A stretch of DNA of 64,000 bases from Cupriavidus pauculus (GCF_008801835.1 NZ_VZOW01000026.1:1-64000); one strand, 5' to 3'; positions 1 to 7,950 are shown, counted from the stretch's first letter. Translations and numbers: made by a program. Notes: a model not told the origin generated them from the sequence alone.

Positions 1-1
1 G

Positions 2-112
2 CCAGGAAAGGCGCGGAACGCGAGACAAACCTGGCTTGAATTGGCCTATCTCTCTCGCATTGCGAACACAGCAGTCATTGGCCTGTACGACATCAAGTGC
101 AAGCCTCATTGA
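2..112 (+). other. possible 3' end of a gene cut by the window edge
   Basis: The second forward frame is open from the window edge to a TGA at 110-112 and reads as a plausible globular protein tail (ending ...GLYDIKCKPH). It would belong to the mobile element. The opposite strand is also open over part of this stretch, so the assignment is weak. No family is recognised. Confidence 0.25.
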
Positions 113-402
113 TCAGCACTTCCCTAGGTCAATTAGCGCAGATGTTAATTAGCGAACTATGGAGGCGTCATGCAAGCCAAGGGATGTCGCGTTGACGTTG
201 AGCTCATGGACCCAAAGAAAACAAAGGTTTAGCGAAAGAAAGAAATTCGATCACTATCGCAGGTCGCACGCTTTCCAGATGCATAGTGCAGCGAGATGGG
301 TCTCAGATGTGGTGTTGAATAAAAACAACACATCAGAAAATATAACCAGATTTTCCTGCCAGGTGATCCAGAAATACATCTGCGTTCGCCGATGAAAATC
401 GA
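113..402. other. non-coding stretch, nothing recognised
   Basis: This is AT-richer than the flanking DNA. A short open frame (159-395) exists but has no convincing ribosome binding site or recognisable composition. I see no RNA gene. It leads into the repeat array and transfer-origin candidate just downstream. Confidence 0.4.
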
Positions 403-573
403 GGTCAATGTGACCCAGGTGCCGGCGTTTGCTGCGTCAATGTGACCCTATATTGCCTATTTGTTGTGCAATTGTGCGTCACATTGACGCGGTAGATCCA
501 TTTGTGCCGCCGTATAGAGTCACAGTGACTCAAATGGCCGCAGTCTCGGTAACAAATGGGGTCAATGTGACCC
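403..573. repeat. array of near-palindromic repeats around GTCAATGTGAC
   Basis: Copies of a 13-15 bp unit GGGTCAATGTGACCC occur at 403-416 and 436-448, inverted at 476-490 (GCGTCACATTGACGC), and complete at 559-573. A related perfect palindrome GAGTCACAGTGACTC lies at 517-531. An 11-bp direct repeat CCTATATTGCC at 447-457 and 599-609 brackets most of the array. Inference: binding sites of a dimeric DNA-binding protein, either operators controlling the mobilisation operon at 751 or iteron-like sites for replication or partition of the element. They lie 180-350 bp upstream of the mobilisation genes, which favours a regulatory or relaxosome role. Confidence 0.7.
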
Positions 574-628
574 ACCTTGTCTTATTTTTCTGTCCAATCC
601 TATATTGCCAACATAGTTTGGTGAGCAG

Positions 629-719
629 CGAGGTATAACTCCGTATTACGCGTGCTAGCACGCTCCATTCGGAGTTACCTCGCCCTGCGGGGCTGGGTGG
701 GACGCTTCGCTTCCCCACC
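629..719 (+). other. oriT: candidate origin of transfer (oriT)
   Basis: An imperfect inverted repeat pairs CGAGGTATAACTCCG (629-643) with CGGAGTTACCTCG (670-682). Between them is a perfect palindrome GCGTGCTAGCACGC (650-663). Overlapping the end of the right arm is CGCCCTGC (681-688), which matches 6 of 8 positions of the nic consensus YATCCTG|Y known for MOBP relaxases. That would place the nick between 687 and 688. A GC hairpin (696-701 with 714-719) follows. The position directly upstream of the relaxosome gene and relaxase is where oriT is found in RP4, R64 and many integrative elements. The function is inferred. Confidence 0.6.
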
Positions 720-750
720 TTGGGTATCTGGAGAACTGACGGGCGATGCA

Positions 751-1092
751 ATGACTGATGTTGCAGAAGGCGGTTTGCGAAATGTACTGGCTATTCGGCT
801 AAACACGGGCGAGCGCGCGCTCGTCGAGAAGCGCGCGGCGGAGGCTGGCCTACCGACGGCGACCTTTATTCGCCAGGCAGCTCTCGGGGCTGTTGTGCCG
901 GCAAGGCCAGAGATTCCAGCAGTTAATCGGGAGGCATATCTTGAACTGGCGCGAGTTGGCAGTAACTTGAACCAGGTCGCTCACCACCTGAATGCAGGCA
1001 CCGCTACCAGTGTGGATGAAAGCATCGTCCGGCGGCTGGCGGCTGTTACTAGGTCGCTGGCATTACAGGTTCTGGGCGAGAAACTGCCGTGA
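751..1092 (+). CDS. relaxosome accessory protein, MobC/NikA type
   Basis: A 113-residue protein with an N-terminal ribbon-helix-helix-like segment (strand LAIRLNTGERALVEKRAAEAG, then a helix) and a C-terminal MobC-like helical part containing ARVGSNLNQVAHHLN around residues 70-85. Such proteins bind oriT, help open it and guide the relaxase. R64 NikA is of similar size. The ATG at 751 is preferred over upstream starts because the composition becomes coding there and a GGAG lies at 730-733, although that spacing is long. The stop overlaps the relaxase start (GTGA at 1089-1092), so the two are translationally coupled. Confidence 0.82.
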   Translation: MTDVAEGGLRNVLAIRLNTGERALVEKRAAEAGLPTATFIRQAALGAVVPARPEIPAVNREAYLELARVGSNLNQVAHHLNAGTATSVDESIVRRLAAVTRSLALQVLGEKLP

Positions 1093-2939
1093 AAGCTAAA
1101 GTTGGTCGAGGCAATGGATTTCGGGGCTTGCTAGCCTATGTCTTTGGGGGTGGCGAAAAGGGAAAGCACGACCGGGCCTCAATCGTCGGCGGCAATATGG
1201 CAGGCATGGCCCCCCGCGACTTGGCGGCCGAGTTCGCCATTTGCCGCCGTCTCCGGCCTAACGTGAAAAGTCCCGTCTGGCACTGTTCGTTAGCATTACC
1301 AAAGGGGGAGCGACTTGATGGCACTGCTTGGGAGCGAGTCTGCGCGCGTCACCTACAGCTCATGGGGATCGACACCGACAATCATATGTGGGTGGCCGTG
1401 CAGCACGACGATACCGACTACGACCATGTTCACTTGGTCGTCAGCCGGATCGGACTCGATGCCACCTTGTGGCACGGTCGCAATGATGTGAAAGTCGCGA
1501 TAGAGTCAACACAGGCCATCGAGCGCGAGTTTGGACTGCGGCTGACGCCCGGCCTAGATAACGAGCCGGAACATCCGAAGAAGACTAGGGGAGAGGCTGC
1601 GAGAAAGAAGCGGAAGGGTCAAGTATCCGTTAAAGAACGGATGCAGGCCATTCTGAACAAGGCCATGCAGGCCCGCAGCTTCGAGGCCTTTGTGAAGGCC
1701 TGCCAATCAGAAGGTTTGGAATTGCTGCCAAACGTGGCCAGCACCGGCAGAATGAGTGGGTTCTCCTTCCGGCTGGATGGGGAACTCATGAAGGCATCGG
1801 ATCTCGGCGCGAAGTATCGGTGGGCGAAGCTAGCCACAAAGACCGGCTATGATTCCGCCCGGCACATGCCGTTGATTCAGGAAATGGCTGCCGCCGCGGT
1901 GAGGGCGTCTACAAAAGTAGAACCTGGGGGAGAAGCGAGCTTGCGGGCGGTGAAGGTGGCGGCGGGTGAGCGACCCATGCGCCGGAACCGCACGATTGAC
2001 CTACTGTTCATCCGTCTTGACGATGGTACCTACGCTTGGAAAAGGAGCCAGACCGCGGCGTTTCGGGACCTCGGTGATCGGATACGATTTGGACGGGCGC
2101 CGGATACTGCCATAAAGGCCGCGCTGCAGCTTGTACGTGAGAAGGGTTGGGTCGAAGTTGAGGCGGCGGGTTCGATCGACTTTCGACGGCGCACGTGGAT
2201 TCAAGGTCGGCTCCTGGGTATCAGAGTGGTCGGCTATGAGCCGTCGAGGGATGATATGTGCGCGCTCGCCGAACACCGCTGCGACGGGGCCGTCCGGATT
2301 GCATCTAAGGAGGTCGATCCGTTGATTCGCCAGATTCTGATCCTCAAAGCGGAGACTGAAGCCAACCTGGCAAAGCATTGGGCGATCTATGGCGAGATCC
2401 CAGCGCCCGAGATCGGGGAAGACACTATTCGACCTGACCAGTATGAATTCGCAGAGCTGCATGCAGATGAGCAGTATCGACAGGCGAAGCTGCAGGCCTC
2501 AACCAGTCGAGCTGCATTGCGGGAAGCTCTGCCAACGGGGCTTTTGGCGCAGCTTCGTGGTGGCACAGTTGCGCAGGCCAGATCGGATAATGCCCTTGAC
2601 TGGGCGGCCTATCTCGCGCACTGTCACCGTGTAATCTCTAGTGCTACGGCCGGCAGATTGAAGCTCGCGATGGAAATTGAAGATTTGGCATTCTGGCTAC
2701 GCGAGATCCAGGCGGGGCGAATGCCGATTGAGCTACAAGATGCTATTGATGGCGAAATCGAAGCGAAACCGCACGCGGCAGCCGTAGCTACTGGGCTGGC
2801 GCGCAAGCGGGACACGGACCCAGTGAAGACAGGCAACGTTGGTCGTCGCGTAGCCGATGGTTGCGCTCACTGGTCAACGTCAGAGCCGAAGTTTCCTGAG
2901 AGCCCCGAAGCGGAGCTTCCCGGGAACCGGTTGAGATAG
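1089..2939 (+). CDS. MOBP-type conjugative relaxase with C-terminal LPD7-like domain
   Basis: 616 residues, GTG start overlapping the previous gene by 4 bp. The N-terminal relaxase domain (about 1-250) has a candidate catalytic tyrosine at Tyr17 and the metal-binding signature H106-DDTDYD-H113-V-H115 (motif III). It would nick one strand at oriT, remain covalently attached to the 5' end and pilot the strand into the recipient. Residues about 300-390 (AFRDLGDRIRFG...ALQLVREKGW) resemble the LPD7 domain found in relaxases of conjugative elements. No helicase or primase domain is visible. At 616 residues it is shorter than R64 NikB. It belongs to a transfer module with the upstream accessory gene and the TraY-like gene at 4086. 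Confidence 0.9.
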   Translation: MKAKVGRGNGFRGLLAYVFGGGEKGKHDRASIVGGNMAGMAPRDLAAEFAICRRLRPNVKSPVWHCSLALPKGERLDGTAWERVCARHLQLMGIDTDNHMWVAVQHDDTDYDHVHLVVSRIGLDATLWHGRNDVKVAIESTQAIEREFGLRLTPGLDNEPEHPKKTRGEAARKKRKGQVSVKERMQAILNKAMQARSFEAFVKACQSEGLELLPNVASTGRMSGFSFRLDGELMKASDLGAKYRWAKLATKTGYDSARHMPLIQEMAAAAVRASTKVEPGGEASLRAVKVAAGERPMRRNRTIDLLFIRLDDGTYAWKRSQTAAFRDLGDRIRFGRAPDTAIKAALQLVREKGWVEVEAAGSIDFRRRTWIQGRLLGIRVVGYEPSRDDMCALAEHRCDGAVRIASKEVDPLIRQILILKAETEANLAKHWAIYGEIPAPEIGEDTIRPDQYEFAELHADEQYRQAKLQASTSRAALREALPTGLLAQLRGGTVAQARSDNALDWAAYLAHCHRVISSATAGRLKLAMEIEDLAFWLREIQAGRMPIELQDAIDGEIEAKPHAAAVATGLARKRDTDPVKTGNVGRRVADGCAHWSTSEPKFPESPEAELPGNRLR

Positions 2940-2947
2940 AGAGAGAA

Positions 2948-3286
2948 ATGAGCAACTACTCGAATGGTTTGTCCGCTGGCATGGCGGCTCGAAATGCAGC
3001 GGTTCGAGAAGGACGTGCAGCTGTTGCTGAGTGGGAAGCCCACTCTCAAAAGCTGCAAAGCCGGCTGTCCGCCGCCTTAAATGCGGAACTTACCGAGCAC
3101 GTTGAACGGAAAGTTAGTGCTAACTACGTTCGTGCACTCAGAAGCGCGTTGGCGGAATTGGCCCCAGACCACCCTTTGCTGCGCGAGGCAGTGGCGACCG
3201 CACTGCTAGAAGAGTCGCGAACCAGGGCCTATGCTGAGCGCGGCTATGTCTACGACGAAAAATCAAGGGCATTGAGAAAGGCCTAG
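2948..3286 (+). CDS. small helical protein of the mobilisation operon
   Basis: A 112-residue protein starting 8 bp after the relaxase stop, with GAGAGA just upstream of the ATG. It is predominantly alpha-helical, rich in Ala, Glu and Arg, without membrane segments, signal peptide or cysteines. I do not recognise a family. Its position as third gene of the relaxosome operon suggests an accessory role in DNA processing. The sequence downstream is degraded insertion-sequence DNA, so the C-terminus should be treated with some caution, although the frame ends cleanly at TAG. Confidence 0.6.
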   Translation: MSNYSNGLSAGMAARNAAVREGRAAVAEWEAHSQKLQSRLSAALNAELTEHVERKVSANYVRALRSALAELAPDHPLLREAVATALLEESRTRAYAERGYVYDEKSRALRKA

Positions 3287-3369
3287 AGGCGCACTCGCTC
3301 GCGATCTGGTGCTCGTCGGTATGCAGCATCTTCTGGTAGGCCTCGCTCGAGAGCAGACGTTGCGTGCGC

Positions 3370-3765
3370 TCATCGCATGTCAATTTCCCGGGCCTCTTGG
3401 CTGGCCACCCCGGAAATCAAAACCGTCATTCTTGCAGTAGCCAATTTCCCGCTCCGGCTTACAGCCTGTGAGGACGGACCGCTAGTAGATGGGGCGCGTC
3501 CGAGCCGGAATGCAATCGAGCGGATCGACTGCCCAGCCACGACGGAACGAGATATCTCTTCTCGTTCGGCAAGCGTCAGGGCTAGCCTGGAGCGGTGTCG
3601 GGATGCTGGCTGGATTCCGCCGGACTCCGCCAGAATCCTTTGCACAGATGAATGGTACCGATCAAATAGCCGGGCGATCTGGTGAAGCGTGTCACCTTTC
3701 CGCCACCGCTCCCACATTAGTGCCTTCTGAGTCTCGGTGTAGTAGATCCGGCGCCTCTGTTTCAT
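3370..3765 (-). pseudogene. IS30-family transposase remnant (N-terminal part)
   Basis: The first ~95 residues from the ATG at 3765 (GGAGG 8 bp upstream) are a typical IS30-family N-terminus: a basic start KQRRRIYYTETQKALMWERW, a first helix-turn-helix (TLHQIARLFDRYHSSVQRIL) and a second (GQSIRSIAFRLGRAPST). After APST the frame leaves the family pattern and stops at 3370. The DDE catalytic domain is absent, because only ~80 bp separate it from the preceding gene. A frameshifted, 3'-truncated copy that cannot transpose by itself. It is inserted between the mobilisation genes and the TraY operon. Confidence 0.8.
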
Positions 3766-3798
3766 TTGCAACACCTCCACTGCTCATGCAGCATCTAG

Positions 3799-3821
3799 TG
3801 TGTTGCATCGACCGGTTGAAT
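3799..3821 (-). repeat. IS30-type terminal inverted repeat, upstream end
   Basis: Read on the minus strand, 3821-3799 is ATTCAACCGGTCGATGCAACACA, written here as ATTCAACCGG followed by TCGATGCAACACA. This strongly resembles the termini of IS30-family elements. It lies about 35 bp upstream of the transposase start, as expected for the left end. No matching opposite end is seen near 3290, so the other terminus has been lost. Confidence 0.7.
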
Positions 3822-4085
3822 CCACAGATGACAACGGCCTAAGGTTCAGCGTGCCTCATTTCGTTGGTGTCTTGGTAAGACCGGTTATGTTCGCTGGGGT
3901 ATGGCCTGGTGGACGGATTATTTTTTGTTGAGCCTGACAACTGGGCCCGTGGGGTCTCGCCACAGACAAGCCCCAGCGTCCGCTGATTGGTATATTCACG
4001 ACCGAACGGCCGAAGTTTGCCGCCCTTCCACCCGTGCTCGCGATGCCTTTGTCACTCTTGCCACGATCCAGCTTGCATGTGATGG
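3822..4085. other. non-coding stretch between the IS end and the traY-like gene
   Basis: 264 bp with no gene that I can support. A short forward open frame (3901-4152) overlaps the end of the traY-like gene and looks like chance. It probably holds the 3' untranslated part of the leftward conjugation operon. No clear terminator is seen. Confidence 0.4.
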
Positions 4086-6344
4086 TCAGCCGCCAAGTAG
4101 GTCTTTATTCGACGGTGACGGACTTGGCCTAAACTCGCCGCCTGCCTCGTGATCATGGCGAGGCCGCTGCTGCTGGGCACCCCCGAGACCGCCGGCGGCC
4201 CCGTGCTTGACCTCCCTCACGCCACCGACCAGGATGTCGTGGCCCTGATCGCCGGCCTTCTCGGCTGAGGCGAGGCCCCCTGCGTGCGCGCCAAGCCAGC
4301 GGAGAATATTGTCCGGAATCCAGTGGATAAGAGAAAAAACGAGGTGGACCACAGTGGTCATGATGATCACGTAGATGGTGACGTACGCGAAAAACGACAC
4401 GATGCCGGTCATGGAATCGGCCTGCACGCCGGCGACGACGGTCATGTACGCCAGATTGATCAGGCCCACGATGGGTTGGGTCAGAAGCATGCCGCCGATC
4501 AGGCCAAACAGCATCAGGGCGGGTCTCATCACGAGCGAGAGAATCATCATGTAGCCGTGCCCGGCCTTTCCGACGGCGTCGTCACCGTCCGGGTGAACGT
4601 GAGCGACGGCGAACAGCGGGCCGGCGATCACCGACTCGAGCGCCAGCACAAACCAGTTCACGACCGAGCTCATCCAAGTGATGAAGGGAATCATGGGGAC
4701 ATACGTCGCAAGCACCGCTCCAAAAAAGAACAAGGCGATAACGACCGTGGTCATCAGGCCCGACAGGAACTGCAATACTGCACCGGCATCGAAGCCGATC
4801 TTTGTCGTGCCTTGTGCTGCCCAAGAGTTCGCGACGCCCGTGGCACTGGCCATGGCGACCAGCAGCGCTTCGCCAGCGCCGACAATCGAATCTCCGAACG
4901 ACTTCATTTGGCTCATGTGATTCAGGTTCGAGCCGGCGATTTCCTGCGTCATCTGATTGATCGCGCCCATGAATGGGGCGGACATCAGCTTCCTCACATA
5001 CTCCCACGCGCCTTCCCCTTGCTGGGGAGGGCGCACGTTGGTCTCGTTGTAGTAGACCTGGCGAATGCCCTCTACCCGATTCTTCGTGTATTCGTTGGCG
5101 GTGGCCATTGCATCCTGGTAGGTCTGCAGGACCTCCTGCGTTTCCTTGTCCGTGATATCGATGGGTTCAGACATGGGTAGTCCGTTCAGCGTGGACTGCA
5201 TCACGTCGTTCATCTTGACGATGTGGTTGTACCAGGTGCCGGCGAAGATCCAGCCCCCATCCTTGGCGGCCTGCAGGAAGTCGCTGCGTGCCCGGTCGTT
5301 CGTTTGCAATACGGCGCTCTTCGCCGCGTCACGCAGCGCGTTCTCGTAGTTGTTTGCCGCCGTATCGATAGCGCCGGGAGTGGGCTTTTGACCGGCCACG
5401 ATCTGATTGGCCGTCGGTTGCAGCTCCTGGATCATGCGCTGCACAGCCTGAGCGTGTGCAGCCATGATCGGCGCTTTGATTACCTTTGTATTGCTGTTGC
5501 CTTCGGACGCCTCCCACGACTGCTTCCAGGAGATTCCACCGCAAACCGTCGGGTTGACGTAGCTATTATCGTTGGCTTTCCACTGGTAGTTGCTTACCGT
5601 GTACTTGGCGTTCGACAGGTTCTTGATGTTCGCGTAGGCACCAACGGCAGATATGGCGTCAAACACACCGTAGTTGAGCAGCTTGCCGGTATTCATCATG
5701 ACCTGCGTGGACGGCACCGGCTGAACTCTGGTGCCGCGGCCCGCGTCCTGGAACTGCTTGTTCATCGCGGCCGCGCAGACTTCGAATTTGAGGATGTTGG
5801 CGGCCAGAGGACGAGAGTCCGGGATCATCGGGCGGGAGATCATGTTGTCCCGGTTGATTTGCTCGATCGCGGCCTTCCAAATGGCATCCGCTACACCAAC
5901 CCCCTGCAGCGCGAGCCAGAGTATGCCGATTTGGATCAGCGAATAGCCCGAGCCGAGAGGCAGCAGGAGGGCGGTGCCGGCGACGGTGCGCAACACCACG
6001 TAGGGGGATTTCATGTTCCTCCCAAGCACCTCTCCGTCGTGCGCTGAGTCGATCGTGCCCTTGATCGTCGTGTAAGCGATGAACAGCATGCCCAAGAAGA
6101 GGACGGCGGCGTTGAAGATCTTCATCATCGCGCCCAGAACGTCATCGTTCTGTCCGCCGCTGACGTTCCCGCCCGATGAGATCAGCCCGATGATGTTCCC
6201 AAATACCTCTCGCAAAAAATCGACGGAGGTGTCGCCGGCTGGCGGCGTGAACCGGTTAAGCGACATGCCGGTTGCCGAGTCCGCATAGGCAACCCCGACA
6301 GACAGCCCGAGCGCCAGCGCGATAGTGAGTATGCGCCTGATCAT
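4086..6344 (-). CDS. traY: DotA/TraY-type conjugation membrane protein (type IVB secretion)
   Basis: 752 residues. It starts with a signal-like hydrophobic segment (residues ~3-20, ending AYA), then two membrane helices around 75-95 and 115-150, a long soluble region, and five or six hydrophobic segments in the C-terminal third (~505-690). This layout and length match DotA of Legionella and TraY of IncI plasmid R64, an inner-membrane core component of the transfer channel. The ATG at 6344 follows AGGA at good spacing and overlaps the stop of the upstream gene (ATGA), so it is preferred over the 113-codon longer frame. It is the last gene of a leftward operon. Confidence 0.85.
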   Translation of the reverse strand: MIRRILTIALALGLSVGVAYADSATGMSLNRFTPPAGDTSVDFLREVFGNIIGLISSGGNVSGGQNDDVLGAMMKIFNAAVLFLGMLFIAYTTIKGTIDSAHDGEVLGRNMKSPYVVLRTVAGTALLLPLGSGYSLIQIGILWLALQGVGVADAIWKAAIEQINRDNMISRPMIPDSRPLAANILKFEVCAAAMNKQFQDAGRGTRVQPVPSTQVMMNTGKLLNYGVFDAISAVGAYANIKNLSNAKYTVSNYQWKANDNSYVNPTVCGGISWKQSWEASEGNSNTKVIKAPIMAAHAQAVQRMIQELQPTANQIVAGQKPTPGAIDTAANNYENALRDAAKSAVLQTNDRARSDFLQAAKDGGWIFAGTWYNHIVKMNDVMQSTLNGLPMSEPIDITDKETQEVLQTYQDAMATANEYTKNRVEGIRQVYYNETNVRPPQQGEGAWEYVRKLMSAPFMGAINQMTQEIAGSNLNHMSQMKSFGDSIVGAGEALLVAMASATGVANSWAAQGTTKIGFDAGAVLQFLSGLMTTVVIALFFFGAVLATYVPMIPFITWMSSVVNWFVLALESVIAGPLFAVAHVHPDGDDAVGKAGHGYMMILSLVMRPALMLFGLIGGMLLTQPIVGLINLAYMTVVAGVQADSMTGIVSFFAYVTIYVIIMTTVVHLVFSLIHWIPDNILRWLGAHAGGLASAEKAGDQGHDILVGGVREVKHGAAGGLGGAQQQRPRHDHEAGGEFRPSPSPSNKDLLGG

Positions 6345-6658
6345 TTTTTGATCCTGCGGGGCACTGGCGTAGTTGCTAGCGCCCAGAAGTCCATAGCAAG
6401 CAGCAGGGGGAACGGCAGAGCCAGCACCTTCCACGCGGCAGCGTGGTTGCTCCCCAAATGGTTCCACGCGCCAACTGCGCCAAGTACAAAGGTTAGTGGG
6501 AACCACCAGCAACCCGGTAGCCGCATCCAGAGCCTGTGCAACCCTAGGGGCAAGACCAGATTGCTTAACAGGAGCAAATAGGCACCAGCTCGATGCGTTG
6601 CATGATCGAACGCCTGTGACACCAGGAATGATTTGATCGCTTCTAATGGCCTTCTCAA
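6341..6658 (-). CDS. small membrane protein of the conjugation operon
   Basis: A 105-residue protein with three or four hydrophobic segments (about 26-45, 52-72, 80-97) and a basic C-terminus (PRRIKK). The motif GLHRLWMRL after the first segment faintly recalls TM2-domain proteins. TTG start with GAGG seven bases upstream; the stop overlaps the traY-like start by 4 bp, indicating translational coupling. The place directly before traY suggests a partner of the transfer channel. No confident family assignment. Confidence 0.6.
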   Translation of the reverse strand: MRRPLEAIKSFLVSQAFDHATHRAGAYLLLLSNLVLPLGLHRLWMRLPGCWWFPLTFVLGAVGAWNHLGSNHAAAWKVLALPFPLLLAMDFWALATTPVPRRIKK

Positions 6659-6693
6659 TTCGGACCTCTTCAGTGGCTTGCACCCTTGTCCGC

Positions 6694-7095
6694 TTATGGG
6701 AGAGAGTAAGGTTGTGGCTTAGGGCGAAGCTCTTCGATCGCCCTGACGCAGTTCTTTTCGACAGTGTTCTTCAGCTCGTTCTGTAACCTCACCACGCAGG
6801 CAAGGTCCCCCTGTCCGCACTGTCCATGAGTAGCGAAGTTGGCTGCACTGCTCTGGCAGTCTTGCATCGCCGCGGATTGGGCTTGCGGAGACTGCCAAGG
6901 GAAAATCTCCTGCTTAACATCCGTGCTGCGGCTGCCGCTTTGGGCCAGAACGCTTGTGCTGGGCAACGCGAGCGAGCAAAAAGCGGCCCAAGCGATCACA
7001 ACGCACTTCACGTATTGTTTGCTGATCGTTAGTACTGCGGAGGTGCTGGGTCGCCTTGCAAGCTCACAAGCAATTGGGCGGTTGTGGAGAGCCAT
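6694..7095 (-). CDS. secreted small protein, four cysteines, function unknown
   Basis: A 133-residue protein with a long basic N-region, a hydrophobic stretch (~31-45, CVVIAWAAFCSLALP) and a likely signal cleavage after VLAQ (~52). The mature ~80 residues carry four cysteines (DCQ, QCG, ACV, NCV), consistent with two disulphides in the periplasm. The ATG at 7095 shares one base with the stop of the preceding gene (TAATG) and has GGAGG six bases upstream, so this start is well supported. It sits between a DNA-binding gene and membrane genes of the conjugation operon. It could be a periplasmic piece of the transfer apparatus. Confidence 0.65.
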   Translation of the reverse strand: MALHNRPIACELARRPSTSAVLTISKQYVKCVVIAWAAFCSLALPSTSVLAQSGSRSTDVKQEIFPWQSPQAQSAAMQDCQSSAANFATHGQCGQGDLACVVRLQNELKNTVEKNCVRAIEELRPKPQPYSLP

Positions 7096-7418
7096 TAGAG
7101 GCCTCCGGTCTCGGTGTGGCCCGGCTGTCCAATAGGAAGGCGAGGCCTCCCAGTTCGCCGAATCGATGCCTCGCCTTCAACCCTCTCGGTTCCTCGGCGC
7201 GCTGCCATTTCGGCAAGCCACCGCCTGATATCTGCGACAAACCAGACGGCGCGCCGCTTGGCTGGGAATGCTGTTTGGGGTAGCTCGCCCTTGTAGGCCA
7301 TTTGCGTTACCGCTCCCTCGGTCGTCGCTAGAAGAGCTGCAAGCTCTGCGCGAGTGATGACCGCCTCGGCAGCCATACGGCCAAATGTCGCTCGGAAGTC
7401 GTTGTCGATTTTTCCCAT
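7095..7418 (-). CDS. small helix-turn-helix DNA-binding protein
   Basis: 107 residues. Segment ~20-75 (VITRAELAALLATTEGAVTQMAYKGELP...AVWFVADIRRWLAEM) has the layout of AlpA/excisionase-like winged helix-turn-helix proteins: a helix-turn-helix followed by a short wing and a helix ending in RRWL. The C-terminal third is basic and proline-rich. First gene of the leftward operon that ends in traY, 112 bp from a divergent gene, so it may autoregulate that divergent region or act as a recombination directionality factor next to the attachment site. The start ATG at 7418 lacks a strong ribosome binding site; longer frames look non-coding. Confidence 0.6.
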   Translation of the reverse strand: MGKIDNDFRATFGRMAAEAVITRAELAALLATTEGAVTQMAYKGELPQTAFPAKRRAVWFVADIRRWLAEMAARRGTERVEGEASIRRTGRPRLPIGQPGHTETGGL

Positions 7419-7530
7419 GTCGTGATGGATGGCGATCACTGATGATCCCCATTCCCTTGCGGTTAGTATGCTGAGGAATGTAAGATTTCCGGCAACACCA
7501 GTCGAAGGGCAGTTTTTGGCAAGGAGCAGC

Positions 7531-7929
7531 GTGAACAACGAACCCAACAGCGGCCGCATCCTCAAGCCAGCGCTGAGCCGGGTCGCGGCCCGGTTGGTGC
7601 AAGAGGCGATAAGGAAGACTGGGTTCAGCTTCCCACAGTTGGACGAGGCGTTGAATTTGCCTACCGGTACCACGTATAGCTATAGCGTCGCAAATCCCAA
7701 GAAGGCTCGCTCCCCCCAGGCATCGGCTATCCAGAGATTGGAGGAGAGGGTGGCTGGGCTAGTTGGCCGAAAGGCGAACATTTTGATTGTCCGGGACGCC
7801 AATCTTTGGATGGAAGGGTGGCCATCTGGGCCACTCAGCGTGCCAAGTGAGTTCAAAAGACCACGATCGCGAGGCAAGAGGAAGGGGTACGCTCCTTCTA
7901 AGGCGTATCTGGCGATTGGCCCTGCTTAG
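7531..7929 (+). CDS. unrecognised 132-residue protein next to the attachment site
   Basis: The GTG at 7531 is chosen because AAGGAG lies six bases upstream; the frame is open further back but without coding character. The protein is basic (arginine/lysine-rich tail RPRSRGKRKG) and has a helical middle (SAIQRLEERVAGLVGRKANI). Residues ~20-60 (ARLVQEAIRKTGFSFPQLDEAL) could form a helix-turn-helix. It is probably a DNA-binding accessory protein of the element. It is the outermost gene, only 137 bp from the tRNA-derived end. I cannot name a family. Confidence 0.5.
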   Translation: MNNEPNSGRILKPALSRVAARLVQEAIRKTGFSFPQLDEALNLPTGTTYSYSVANPKKARSPQASAIQRLEERVAGLVGRKANILIVRDANLWMEGWPSGPLSVPSEFKRPRSRGKRKGYAPSKAYLAIGPA

Positions 7930-7950
7930 GGGGATGACCCAGTTCTCGGC

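Noticed and set aside
159..395. 78-codon forward frame upstream of the repeat array
   Set aside because: Its start overlaps its own apparent GGAGG, and codon use and composition are not coding-like.
403..573. CRISPR array
   Set aside because: Units are short, palindromic, in both orientations and unevenly spaced, with no cas genes.
3901..4152. 83-codon forward frame overlapping the end of the traY-like gene
   Set aside because: It overlaps a well supported gene and has no ribosome binding site.
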